In this document: positions 50,255 through 58,433 of the stretch, piece after piece | How the letters are laid out: each line of letters begins with the position of its first letter | How positions within the stretch are numbered: position 1 is the stretch's first letter | DNA from: CBDDEC01 sp965226785 | Lineage (GTDB): Bacteria; Chloroflexota; Dehalococcoidia; UBA2979 | Assembly (NCBI GenBank): GCA_965226785.1 | Contig: CBDDEC010000003.1 | Span: forward strand, 620,001 to 684,000 | DNA length: 64,000 nt | Direction: 5' to 3' | Translations under genes and position numbers: made by a program | Notes under the pieces: model-generated | Seen by the model: only the letters and a program-made list of their open reading frames with translations | Database searches by the model: none | Told to the model about the DNA's origin: nothing

Positions 50255-51247
50255 GTGAGCGACACCGACCGCATCGTCCTCGGCGACAACAACGTCTACC
50301 CGCTGCGGCTCGCCGACGGCGGCATGCTGCTGATCGATGCCGGTCTCGACTACCGGACGAGCGCTGGCGAGACCAGCTGGGACGCCCTCGTCGACCGCGC
50401 CGAAGCCCTCGGCTTCGTGCCGTCCGAGGTCAGCGCGGTGGTCGTGACGCACGCACACATCGACCACGCGGGGCTCGCGCCACACTGGGCGGAGCTCGGT
50501 GCGCGCATCTTCGCGGGCGCGGACGATCGGCGCGCCGTCGCGGCGGGCGCGGCGGCGAACGATGCGCAGCGCACGCTCCGGATCGACGAGCTGCGGCGTC
50601 ATGGCTGCCCCGAGGCCATCCTCACCCCGCTCGCTGCGGCGCGTGGGCGACGGGGCCTCGCCTGGTCGCCCTGTCCCGCCGGCGCGCTCGAACCAGCCGA
50701 GGGCGTCCGCTTCGAGCTCGCGGATGGCAGCGAGCTGAAGGTGCTGCCGGCGCCAGGCCACACGCCCGGCAACGTCGTCGCCTGGAACGAGCAGCGACGC
50801 CAGCTCTACACCGGCGACACACTCCTTCCGACGACCATCCCGACGCCCGGCCTGCACTTCGCCGATGCCCTCGAAGGGGGATCGACCACGGAGCGCTGGC
50901 CCTCGCTGCCGCCCTTCCTCGCCTCGGTCGCGGCCCTGGCAGAGCTGCCGGTCGGACGCATCCTCCCTGGCCACGGCGCTCCGGTCGACGATGCGCGCTC
51001 ACTCTTCGAGCGCTTCTCCGAGCACCACGACCGCCGCGCCCGTCGCATCGTCGCGGCCCTGGACGGGGGCGCGACCACGGCGTTCGAGGTGGCGTGGACG
51101 CTGTTCCGCCGGCTGCCGGACATGCGTATCGGACAGGCGATGACGGAAGTGATCGGGCACCTGGACGTGCTCGCCGCGGCCGAACGGGCCTTGGTCGTCG
51201 ATCGCGAGCCGTGGCGCTACGAGCTGACCGAGGTGGGCAAGGCGTGA
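50255..51247 (+). CDS. MBL-fold metallo-hydrolase
   Basis: A 330-residue metallo-beta-lactamase-fold hydrolase. Metal ligands: HxHxDH in VVTHAHIDHAGL, His in LPAPGHTPGNVV, Asp in YTGDTLLP and His in ILPGHGAPV. After the MBL domain (about residue 250) a helical C-terminal segment RARRIVAALDGG...TTAFEVAWTLFRRL resembles the BLACT/lactamase-B-associated winged helix (as in LACTB2), suggesting RNase or thioester hydrolase relatives. GTG 50255 follows a leaderless-type -10. The next gene starts within its stop codon. Confidence 0.9.
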   Translation: MSDTDRIVLGDNNVYPLRLADGGMLLIDAGLDYRTSAGETSWDALVDRAEALGFVPSEVSAVVVTHAHIDHAGLAPHWAELGARIFAGADDRRAVAAGAAANDAQRTLRIDELRRHGCPEAILTPLAAARGRRGLAWSPCPAGALEPAEGVRFELADGSELKVLPAPGHTPGNVVAWNEQRRQLYTGDTLLPTTIPTPGLHFADALEGGSTTERWPSLPPFLASVAALAELPVGRILPGHGAPVDDARSLFERFSEHHDRRARRIVAALDGGATTAFEVAWTLFRRLPDMRIGQAMTEVIGHLDVLAAAERALVVDREPWRYELTEVGKA

Positions 51248-51690
51248 GCACCGATCTCTTCGTCACGCTCGTCTTCGTCGTGCTGTCGCTGCTGGTGGCC
51301 TGGCTCGGCCTTGGCATGCGGCGCTCGCCGACGGCGGCGTCAATAACGGTTCGCAACCGGTACACGGAGTCGGACCGCCGGGTCTGGACCGACGCCTCGC
51401 GCTACCTCGGCACCGCACTGATTCGCCTCGGGGTCGGCTCCGCGGCGCTGGCCCTGGCGCTGCATGGTCTGTCCGCGCCGCGGGGCGGGCAGCTGTCGGA
51501 ACAGCTCGTCTTCGCCGTCGATGGCGTCGTGGTGCTCGTCGGACTGATGGTGCTGCTGGTCCTGCACTGGCTCTATGCGCGAGAGCGCTGGCACTTCTAC
51601 CGCATGACCGAGCGTGCCGATGAGGCTTGGCCCGCTGTAGATCCTGCGGCTGAAGATCATGCGGCCGAGGAGCCCTCCGTCGAGGACTAG
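51244..51690 (+). CDS. Small membrane protein, SdpI-like features
   Basis: A 148-residue protein with three hydrophobic segments: DLFVTLVFVVLSLLVAWLGLG, LIRLGVGSAALALALHG and VVVLVGLMVLLVLHWLY. Between them SITVRNRYTESDRRVWTDASRYLG recalls the RNPxxGxRT...SDxxWxxAxRxxG motif of SdpI immunity-like proteins, but the match is weak. GTG 51244 overlaps the stop of the MBL gene (GTGA), so translation is coupled. The C-terminus is acidic and cytoplasmic by the positive-inside rule. Confidence 0.6.
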   Translation: MSTDLFVTLVFVVLSLLVAWLGLGMRRSPTAASITVRNRYTESDRRVWTDASRYLGTALIRLGVGSAALALALHGLSAPRGGQLSEQLVFAVDGVVVLVGLMVLLVLHWLYARERWHFYRMTERADEAWPAVDPAAEDHAAEEPSVED

Positions 51691-51769
51691 CGAATGCCCC
51701 GCCTGCGACCCTGCCGATCGGGCCGAGCCGCTTCGTACTCGTGCACACTCGCACGAATCTCGGACGGCG

Positions 51770-52057
51770 TAGGCTGAGCCTCGCAAGGTGCATGTCAGGG
51801 CGGCGAGGTCCGTTTGGGTCTCGTTCGCTCCAGGGCCGACTACTCGGAAAGGGGGAGACTGGGTGTCTATCCAGCCTTCCATGCCCCCTCTGGGGCTCCC
51901 CGGAACGCCGACCGGCTGAGATCGGAGCAGACCCTTGAAGCAGACAGTGGGCTCCCGATAAGCGAGCGCCCGGCTCAGGCCGAGCGACTCGCATCCCACG
52001 TCGGGAGCTAGCCCACACCAGGCACAGGCAGGAACGAGGCCCTTCGGGGCCTCGTTC
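51770..52057 (+). ncRNA. Putative structured non-coding RNA, class unknown
   Basis: A gap of nearly 400 bases without a credible ORF but full of inverted repeats. They include AGGGGG...CCCCCT enclosing CTGG...CCAG (about 51850-51900), CCGA...TCGG, GCTCCCGA (about 51950) paired with TCGGGAGC (about 51996), and GCGAG...CTCGC enclosing a GGCT/GGCC hairpin. A TAGGCT hexamer (51770-51775) could be the -10 and the hairpin at 52032-52057 the end, giving about 270 bases on the plus strand. I could not match it to tmRNA, RNase P, SRP or a known riboswitch; 6S-like is possible. Strand and limits are uncertain. Confidence 0.4.
52032..52057. terminator. Hairpin terminator with UUCG loop
   Basis: Perfect 11-bp stem GAACGAGGCCC / GGGCCTCGTTC closed by TTCG. 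It lies 26 bases beyond the minus-strand VWA gene and at the 3' end of the putative plus-strand RNA, followed there by TCTCGTTGGTCTT, so it may serve both. Confidence 0.75.
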
Positions 52058-52083
52058 TCGTTGGTCTTCGCCGGGGTCGGAGG

Positions 52084-55000
52084 CTAGTCGGCCGCCAGGT
52101 GCCGGTAGAGGGTCGGCAGACGCCGCGGCAGCGACTCGATCTCGTCCACCACCTCATAGCCGATGTCGTCGCACATCTGCTTGAGGTAGTCGTGGCCCTC
52201 CTTGTCGACGGTGATCAGGAACGGCGTGATCGAATCGCGCTTCGCCTCGACGAGCGCCTGCTTTGTGTCGTGGACCGCGTATTCCTTTTCGGTGCGGTCG
52301 CGCCCGTAGCCATGGTCCTGCGGGCGACCGTCGGAGACGAGGATCAAGATCTTCACCTTCGCGTCGTAGTTCTTGAGCTTGGTGACCGTGTGCCGGATCG
52401 CCGGCCCCATCCGCGTGGAGCGGATCGGTTCGATCTTGGCGATGCGCCTACGCACTTTTTCGTTGAACGTCTCGTCCAGGTCTTTGATCGTGTGGAACTC
52501 GACGTTGTCACGGCCGTACCCGGAGAAGCCGTAGATGCCGTACACATCGCCGATCGCCTCGAGTGCCTCGACGATCAGCACCGTCGACTCTTTCTCGAGG
52601 TCGATGATGCGCTTTGGCGGCTCGATCGCTTGCCGCGCTCGGCGCTGGGCGAGCCACTGGAAGTACTTCCGCGGGTCGCCGTCGAAATCCTCTTCCTCGT
52701 CGTCGTACTTCTGGCGCTGCTTCTCGATCTCCTCGTCAGTCGACGCTGACATGTCGAGGAGGAAGGCCACCGCGACGTCGCGCTCGATCTTGTTGCGGCG
52801 CGTGTAGATGCGTGCGAGCGGGCCGACGCCCGCTTTTTTGTCGACGTGGAACTCGATCGCCTGGTCGAGGTCGATCTCATTGCCATCCTCGAGGCGCTTG
52901 ATCTTGCGGAAGGATTCCGGCCGCATTAGCTCAAACTGGCGGCGGGTCTCCATCACGAGGCCGTGGTAGCGGCGCAGCGTCTCCTCGTAGAAGTCCTCGT
53001 CGCCCTCGGACGCGACCCGTTCGCCGACGCGCGTCCAGCGTGGCCGGTAGTCACCGGCGCGGAAGTCCCACTCGTCGTAGTAGGTCCAATCGATCTCGAC
53101 CTCGAGCTCGGAGTCATCGCCTTCACCGCTGCCCGGCTGGTCCTCGGCGCTCTCGTCGTCCTGCTGGCCGTCGCCAGCAGGCGTGCCGGCGTCCTTCTCG
53201 ATGTTGTCGAGGAACATGCCGAGGCTGGCGTCGAGGTCGCCTTCGGCCCACTCGCTGATCGTGATTTCGACGGAGTTTTCCAGCAGCTCCATCAGCTGCT
53301 CCTTGGTCAGCGGCGAGCTGACGGCGTCCTCGCCGCCCTCCTGCTGCAGCTTGAGCTTGGTCATCAGCTGCACCAGTTCGGGCTTGAAGTCGCCACGGAA
53401 CTCCGGCTGCGGCGGGTTCTCGAACGCCATCTCCTCGCTATTCGGCAGCATCGAGGGGTCGGCGTCGCCGCCGCCGGGCATCCCCGGCTCGACCGAGATC
53501 ATGTCCTCGGTCGGCTCCTCGAACTTGCCGTCAGCGAGGCCTTCCGCGACGTTCGGGATGGAGATGGCGATGTCATAGATCGCAGACGCTACTTCGGCAG
53601 CGTCCTGCACGGTGGCGGCCGGTTCCTCGACGAGCTTGAGGGCGCCCAGCGAGTCCGTCATCTCGCGCGCCAGCGACGCCGGCCAGCGGATGGTGTCGGG
53701 CCGTCCGAGGGAGGCGCGCAGCAGGTTCTCGACAAAGGCCTGACGCAGCCCCATCTGCTCGATCGGCGGACGGCGCTCGGCTTCGTGCGACTGCAGGCGC
53801 TGCAGCCAGCCACTGATGCCTTTGTACTCGCGGGACACCGTCGCATCGACGCGCGTGTCCTCGGCGACGGTGAACAGGCCGGAGATCAGCGGCCGGTCAT
53901 CGAAGATGTTGAAGTAACGCTGCATGTCTGTGACTGGACCGGCGCTGCCGCCCTCCGCGGTTTCGGCTGGCGCAGGCCGCGCGGCCTCGCGTGTGGCCGC
54001 CGAGGCGGTGGCGTGAGTGCCGTCGAGGTCGAACGCGTAGCGAAATGATCCGAACTCCATGCGACCGGCCTGGTGCGTGGCAAAGACCTTGAACACCTGG
54101 AAGTTGGAACTCTGGTCTTCGAAGGTCTCAACGAACGGCGGCAGGTAGATCGAGGAACCCTCGGTCGTGGCGCTGGTCTCGGTGACCCAGCCGATGTTGC
54201 GGTCGACGAGCTGCTCCGAAGACTGCACGGACACCTCTTCGCCCGAGAGCGCCTTCGCATACATGCGCAACAGCGAATTGACCGAACTCAGCTCGATGCG
54301 CGCAGAGAGCTGGGCGAGCATGTCTTCCGCACGCGTCGACTCCAGCCGGAAGTAAGCCTCGGCGCCTTCCGCGTTGTGCTCGACCAGCAGGATGTCGACA
54401 CCGGTTTGCGACCAGCTGGACATCTGCTCCGGGGTCAGCCGGCTACGCACGAATGGCGCGGTCTTCAGGTACTCCATCGCTGCCGTCGGGCTGCCCGGCG
54501 CGAGCCGCGAGGCGAAGCCGATCAGGTCCTCGTGGACCTCCGGCTCGACCTCGCTCAGCGCCTGCGCGGCGTCGGCGAACAGCGGGAAGCCCTGTCGCCC
54601 GACCTCGGTCGTGACGCGGGCGGCCAGATCGAGGAAGGAGGCGCGCTGCTCCGGCGCGATCGCTTCGAGGAGCTTCGGCCCGCGCTCGAAGTAGAGTCGC
54701 GTGTCGGCCCAAGACGCGCGCGTCACCGCCCGCGCGAAGACCAAGAACGGCTCGCGGTCGGCGGCGGCCAGCTTCGAGAAGATCGGCCCCGAGCCTTCGA
54801 GGCAGGTCGTGGCGAGTTCGTATGAGCGCTCCGTCAGCTGATCGACGATGTCGACCAGGCGACCGACCGAGGACAGCGGCAGCGAGCCCAGGAGCGCGGG
54901 GCTGCTCTGGAAGTACAGGGCCGCCAGGGCGATCGACTTCCAGTTGCCGCGGCAGAGCCGGTCGCCCTGCTGCGACCACTCCTCGAGGTCATCCGGGTCC

Positions 55001-55341
55001 AGCGCACCCAGCACCTCCGGCGTGGCCTTGATGAAGGCGGCCGACATCAGCGAGGAGCGCGAGGCCAGTTCCGTTGCGAGGCTGAGCCAATTCTGCAGGC
55101 CCGCGGCGCCGAGGCGCGGCAGGACTCGTGGACTGGCGCGGAAGTATTCTGCGGCCGCTTCCCAGGAACGCAGACTGTGGTTGGCGAGCGCCACGCCTTC
55201 GGCCGCCCAGCTCTCGAGCTGTGCGTCGTCGAGCTGGTCTGCGAGGGCGGTCGCGCCCTGGGCGAAGTCGTCCGGCAGCGATGCGCCGAAGCCGCGCAGT
55301 TGCTCATCGTAGCGTCTGGTCAGCTCCTCGACGTTGCCCAT
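52084..55341 (-). CDS. Large VWA-domain protein (NorD/CbbO-type)
   Basis: A 1,085-residue soluble protein. The C-terminal von Willebrand A domain has the MIDAS motif in VAFLLDMSASTDEE, plus STVLIVEALEAIGDVYGIYGFSGYGRDNV and VKILILVSDGRPQDHGYGR, as in NorD, CbbO and CobT relatives. The N-terminal about 450 residues are repeated helices with a recurring W(A/S)xxGxxL / FRASPxVLxxL pattern of about 35-45 residues, HEAT-like. A central acidic, low-complexity stretch precedes the VWA part. Typical NorD proteins are about 600-800 residues, so this is enlarged. Its ATPase partner lies immediately upstream (54 bases). Confidence 0.9.
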   Translation of the reverse strand: MGNVEELTRRYDEQLRGFGASLPDDFAQGATALADQLDDAQLESWAAEGVALANHSLRSWEAAAEYFRASPRVLPRLGAAGLQNWLSLATELASRSSLMSAAFIKATPEVLGALDPDDLEEWSQQGDRLCRGNWKSIALAALYFQSSPALLGSLPLSSVGRLVDIVDQLTERSYELATTCLEGSGPIFSKLAAADREPFLVFARAVTRASWADTRLYFERGPKLLEAIAPEQRASFLDLAARVTTEVGRQGFPLFADAAQALSEVEPEVHEDLIGFASRLAPGSPTAAMEYLKTAPFVRSRLTPEQMSSWSQTGVDILLVEHNAEGAEAYFRLESTRAEDMLAQLSARIELSSVNSLLRMYAKALSGEEVSVQSSEQLVDRNIGWVTETSATTEGSSIYLPPFVETFEDQSSNFQVFKVFATHQAGRMEFGSFRYAFDLDGTHATASAATREAARPAPAETAEGGSAGPVTDMQRYFNIFDDRPLISGLFTVAEDTRVDATVSREYKGISGWLQRLQSHEAERRPPIEQMGLRQAFVENLLRASLGRPDTIRWPASLAREMTDSLGALKLVEEPAATVQDAAEVASAIYDIAISIPNVAEGLADGKFEEPTEDMISVEPGMPGGGDADPSMLPNSEEMAFENPPQPEFRGDFKPELVQLMTKLKLQQEGGEDAVSSPLTKEQLMELLENSVEITISEWAEGDLDASLGMFLDNIEKDAGTPAGDGQQDDESAEDQPGSGEGDDSELEVEIDWTYYDEWDFRAGDYRPRWTRVGERVASEGDEDFYEETLRRYHGLVMETRRQFELMRPESFRKIKRLEDGNEIDLDQAIEFHVDKKAGVGPLARIYTRRNKIERDVAVAFLLDMSASTDEEIEKQRQKYDDEEEDFDGDPRKYFQWLAQRRARQAIEPPKRIIDLEKESTVLIVEALEAIGDVYGIYGFSGYGRDNVEFHTIKDLDETFNEKVRRRIAKIEPIRSTRMGPAIRHTVTKLKNYDAKVKILILVSDGRPQDHGYGRDRTEKEYAVHDTKQALVEAKRDSITPFLITVDKEGHDYLKQMCDDIGYEVVDEIESLPRRLPTLYRHLAAD

Positions 55342-55395
55342 AAGACTCCCGGCGCCCTGGGGTCGGTGCTGGTGAGACGACCGGCCGGCGGGTGG

Positions 55396-56268
55396 TTACT
55401 CGAAGATCGAGGTGACAACCTCTTCGATCGAACGCTGGACCTCGGAATCGTCGGTCAGGGCCCACACGATGGCCGTCTGGCAAGCACGACGCGGCGTGAC
55501 CCCGCCCGCGATCAGCTTACCCGCGTAGACCAGCAGGCGGGTCGACACGCCCTCGGCGAGGCCGTGCTCCTTGAGGTTCCGCACCTTTTCGGCCAGCTTC
55601 GCCAGTTCCTGTGCAATGTCGGCCTCGACGCCCGACTCGCGGACGATGATCTGGGCTTCCAGGTCGCGCGGTGGGTAGTCGAACTCGATGGCGATGAACC
55701 GCTGTCGCGTCGAGTGCTTGAGATCCTTCAGCGCCGACTGATAGCCGGGGTTGTAGGACATGACGAGCAGGAACCCGTCCGCGGCCTCCAGCAGTTCGCC
55801 GCGCTTGTCTACGGGTAGCAGTCGTCGGTAGTCGGTCAGCGGGTGGATGAGGACGGTCGTGTCCTTGCGCGCCTCGACGATCTCGTCGAGGTAGCAGATC
55901 GCTCCAGCCTTCACCGCGCGCGCGATCGGCCCGTCGATCCAGCGGGTGTCGTCGCCCTCGAGGAGGTATCGGCCGACGAGGTCGGAGGCGGTCAGGTCCT
56001 CGTGACAGGCGACGGTGATCAGCGGGACGCCTTCCTCGTTCGTGTCGGAGCCCTCCTTGTTGTGGAGACGCCAGGACATGTACTCGACGAAGCGGGTCTT
56101 GCCGGAGCCAGTCGGGCCCTTGAGCAGCACCGGCACCTGGTCGGCATACGCCGTCTCGAAGAGCTGGACCTCGTCGCTGATCGGCAGGTAGAAGGGCTCC
56201 TCCGTGAGACGGAAGTCTTCGACCTGCAGTTGCTTGAAGCCGGGAGCGTGTTGTGTCGCAGTCGTCAA
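55396..56268 (-). CDS. MoxR-type AAA ATPase of the CbbQ/NirQ/NorQ group
   Basis: A 290-residue AAA+ ATPase. Walker A LLKGPTGSGKTRFVEY, then CHEDLTASDLVGRYLLEGDDTRW, Walker B AICYLDEIVEARKDTTVLIHPLTDYRR, sensor FLLVMSYNPGYQSALKDLKHSTRQRFIAIEFDYPP and GVSTRLLVYAGKLIAGGV. This order is that of CbbQ/NorQ, which with the VWA partner remodels Rubisco or installs metal in nitric oxide reductase. Neither enzyme is in the window, so the client is unknown. The start is TTG 56268, preceded by GGTGGGAA. Confidence 0.93.
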   Translation of the reverse strand: MTTATQHAPGFKQLQVEDFRLTEEPFYLPISDEVQLFETAYADQVPVLLKGPTGSGKTRFVEYMSWRLHNKEGSDTNEEGVPLITVACHEDLTASDLVGRYLLEGDDTRWIDGPIARAVKAGAICYLDEIVEARKDTTVLIHPLTDYRRLLPVDKRGELLEAADGFLLVMSYNPGYQSALKDLKHSTRQRFIAIEFDYPPRDLEAQIIVRESGVEADIAQELAKLAEKVRNLKEHGLAEGVSTRLLVYAGKLIAGGVTPRRACQTAIVWALTDDSEVQRSIEEVVTSIFE

Positions 56269-56349
56269 GCTGTTCCCACCAATGCTGTCAGGCTCGGGCG
56301 ACCGGCTGGGAGTCGAGCCCGCAAGGGAGCATTGTCACGCAGTGGCCTG

Positions 56350-56973
56350 CTACTTGCGAGCCGCTCCTGCCGGGATTCGCTTCTGTAGCGCCCTCCACTG
56401 GCGTTCGATCCGCTTCTCGAACTTCTCGAAGTCGTCCGAGTTGTCGATCTTCACGTCGGAGCGCTCCGCGCGGTCCTTGTTGGTCATTTGCGCGTCGATG
56501 CGCGCCAGGGCCTGCTCTTTCGTCAGGCCGTTGCGCGTCTGGAGGCGTGCGATGGCGACCTTGAGCTTTGTACTGATCGTCCACACCTCATCGCAGAGAT
56601 CCTCCCATGCCGCCTCGAACAGGACCGCCGCCTCAAGGACCATGATGGCCTCGGGGTCGCGCGCCCTCGCCTCGGCAATGTCCTCGATCGCCATGCGCCG
56701 GATCTCCGGCCAGGAGATCGCGGTCAGCCTGTCCATCTCTTCCGGCGCGCCGAAGACTTTGCCACCGAGCACGCGGCGGTCGATCTGGCCTTCCGGCGTG
56801 ACGATGTCGTGGCCGAAGGCGTTGACCACCTTCTCGAACCCCTGTGTGCCCGGCTCGTAGACCCGGTGGCCGAGCTTGTCAGCGTCGATGATGATGGCGC
56901 CGTGCGTTTGCAGTAGCTGGGAGGCGGTCGACTTGCCCGAGGCGATGCCGCCGGTGAGACCGATGACGGTCAT
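56350..56973 (-). CDS. coaE: Dephospho-CoA kinase
   Basis: A 207-residue dephospho-CoA kinase, last step of CoA synthesis. P-loop VIGLTGGIASGKSTASQLL, then IIDADKLGHRVYEPGTQGFEKVVNAFG, RRVLGGKVFG and the lid region VWTISTKLKVAIARLQTRNGLTKEQALARIDAQM (normally QLxRLxxRdgxsxeeAxxRi). ATG 56973 is the clear family start, preceded by AAGGAGCG; the longer frame extends into the promoter. Followed 80 bases on by the CbbQ-type ATPase gene. Confidence 0.95.
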   Translation of the reverse strand: MTVIGLTGGIASGKSTASQLLQTHGAIIIDADKLGHRVYEPGTQGFEKVVNAFGHDIVTPEGQIDRRVLGGKVFGAPEEMDRLTAISWPEIRRMAIEDIAEARARDPEAIMVLEAAVLFEAAWEDLCDEVWTISTKLKVAIARLQTRNGLTKEQALARIDAQMTNKDRAERSDVKIDNSDDFEKFEKRIERQWRALQKRIPAGAARK

Positions 56974-57145
56974 ACTCGCTCCTTGTTGAGGGATGTTGTG
57001 ACCGAGGTGAGGTCGATTCCCGCGCCCGCCGCCCCGTTCTGGCAGCAGCTGCAACGTCGAGGTTCTCCGGATGGCACTCGCTGGTCCATATCGTCTCGGC
57101 GGATGCCCGCATCTAGGCGCCGCCGCTGAGTGCCGGTCGCCCGTT

Positions 57146-57166
57146 CGATACCCATGTGGGGTATCG
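57146..57166 (-). promoter_or_regulatory. Leader hairpin upstream of coaE
   Basis: Perfect 8-bp stem CGATACCC / GGGTATCG with a 5-base loop inside the roughly 225-base leader between the inferred start of transcription and coaE. No known riboswitch class is recognised. Confidence 0.4.
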
Positions 57167-57205
57167 CTCAGGCCCTCGGACCGAGGCCCCCCGCCTCGGA
57201 AAACG

Positions 57206-57234
57206 ATTGTAAAAGATCGCACGATCACGCGCAA
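57206..57234 (-). promoter_or_regulatory. Sigma-70-type promoter of coaE
   Basis: On the minus strand TTGCGC (57229-57234), a 17-base spacer and TACAAT (57206-57211). Transcription would start near 57199, 226 bases before the coaE ATG. Confidence 0.65.
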
Positions 57235-57320
57235 TCGAGGTTTCGCCAGTATTTGGGACTGAGCGCCCTTGAGCGGCCGGGAACGCCGCTGGTGGGCCGC
57301 GGAGATGACGTTCCGACGTG

Positions 57321-57355
57321 AGAAAGGCCGGGAAGGCTCTGCACCCACCCGGCCT
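57321..57355 (-). terminator. Terminator after etfA
   Basis: AGGCCGGG / CCCGGCCT stem of 8 bp with a 15-base loop, followed on the minus strand by TTTCTC, about 60 bases past the etfA stop. It separates the etf operon from coaE. Confidence 0.7.
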
Positions 57356-57415
57356 CATGATTCCTACTGCTCAGCGGGCGCTGTTCGCGGCCGAGTTGCG
57401 GTCGACGCTCCGGCC

Positions 57416-58384
57416 TTAGTCCAGAGCGTTCACGGCGTCGATCAGTGCAGGAACCACGGCCTTGTAGTCGCCCACGATGCCGAACTGTGCGGCCTCGAAG
57501 ATATTGGCCTCCGGGTCGCGATTGATCGCCACGATCGTCTTCGAACCGGAGCAGCCCGCCATGTGCTGGCTGGCGCCGGAGATGGCGATCGCGATGTAGA
57601 GGTCCGGGGTGACAACCTTGCCCGTCAGCCCCACCTGCTGGCTCGGCGGGTACCACTCGAGGTCGCAGGCAGCGCGGGAGGCACCAACGGCTGCCTTGTC
57701 GGTCCCGATCGCTGCGGCGAGCGCCTCGACGATCTCGAAGCCCTCCGGGCCGCCGAGGCCGCGGCCACCGGAGACGACGACGGAGGCGTCAGTGAGCTGG
57801 AGGCCCTCCGCCTCGATCGCCTGGCGTCCGGTGATCGAGGTGCGGGAGTCGCCCGCCGCCGGCAGCTCGACGGTCTCGCCGCCGCCGCCGGTCGAGGTGG
57901 GGTCCATCGACTTCGCGCGCACGGTGGCGATGGCCGGCGAGGTGGCGAAGGAGAACTCAGCGAGCGCGTTGCCGCCGTAGCACGATCGCGTCGCGACGAT
58001 CGAGCCTCCGTTGTCGGCGACGGACACGCAGTCCATGGCCGCGGCACTGTTCGTGCGATAGGCCAATCGCGGTCCGAGCTCGCGCCCGACGACGGACTGT
58101 GCCATCAGCACAACGTCGGCGTCACACTGCTCGACCGCCGCCTCGACGGCGGCAAGCCACTGGTCGCCCCGGAACTCGTCGTAGCCGGCGTCCGAGGAGA
58201 CATAGGCGGTGCTGGCGCCGCCGGCGTGGGCCAGTGCCGCCGCGCTGCCGGCGGTCGAGCCAAGCAGGGTCACGCTCACGCTGCCGCCATCGGCCAGACC
58301 CTGCGCCCCACCGATGAGCTCCAGTGTTGTCGAGGTGGGAGCGTCGCCGTCGAGCTCACCCACGACCAGGATGTTGTGTGCCAT
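57416..58384 (-). CDS. etfA: Electron transfer flavoprotein alpha subunit
   Basis: A 322-residue EtfA/FixB. The N-terminal domain starts ILVVGELDGDAPTSTTLELIGGA, and the C-terminal FAD domain contains VVSGGRGLGGPEGFEIVEALAAAIGTDKAAVGASRAACDLEWYP, GLTGKVVTPDLYIAIAISGASQHMAG and ISGA-like FAD contacts, ending IVAINRDPEANIFEAAQFGIVGDYK. It accepts electrons from acyl-CoA dehydrogenases. Translated 49 bases after etfB, upstream of its terminator. Confidence 0.96.
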   Translation of the reverse strand: MAHNILVVGELDGDAPTSTTLELIGGAQGLADGGSVSVTLLGSTAGSAAALAHAGGASTAYVSSDAGYDEFRGDQWLAAVEAAVEQCDADVVLMAQSVVGRELGPRLAYRTNSAAAMDCVSVADNGGSIVATRSCYGGNALAEFSFATSPAIATVRAKSMDPTSTGGGGETVELPAAGDSRTSITGRQAIEAEGLQLTDASVVVSGGRGLGGPEGFEIVEALAAAIGTDKAAVGASRAACDLEWYPPSQQVGLTGKVVTPDLYIAIAISGASQHMAGCSGSKTIVAINRDPEANIFEAAQFGIVGDYKAVVPALIDAVNALD

Positions 58385-58433
58385 CGTTCGTTCCTTCTTG
58401 TGCGCTCCGGCGCGTGTCTCGGTGGGCGACGGG

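Noticed and set aside
51900..51975. Resemblance to a TPP riboswitch (GGCTGAGA followed by ACCCTTGAA)
   Set aside because: The 3' core (CCTGATC and the AGCG-AGGGA closing helix) does not fit, and no plus-strand gene follows that it could control.
51340..51999. 219-codon minus-strand open frame over the intergenic region
   Set aside because: It runs antisense through the membrane protein gene, has no ribosome-binding site or recognisable domain, and its first part covers the stem-rich region; it is a GC-rich shadow frame.
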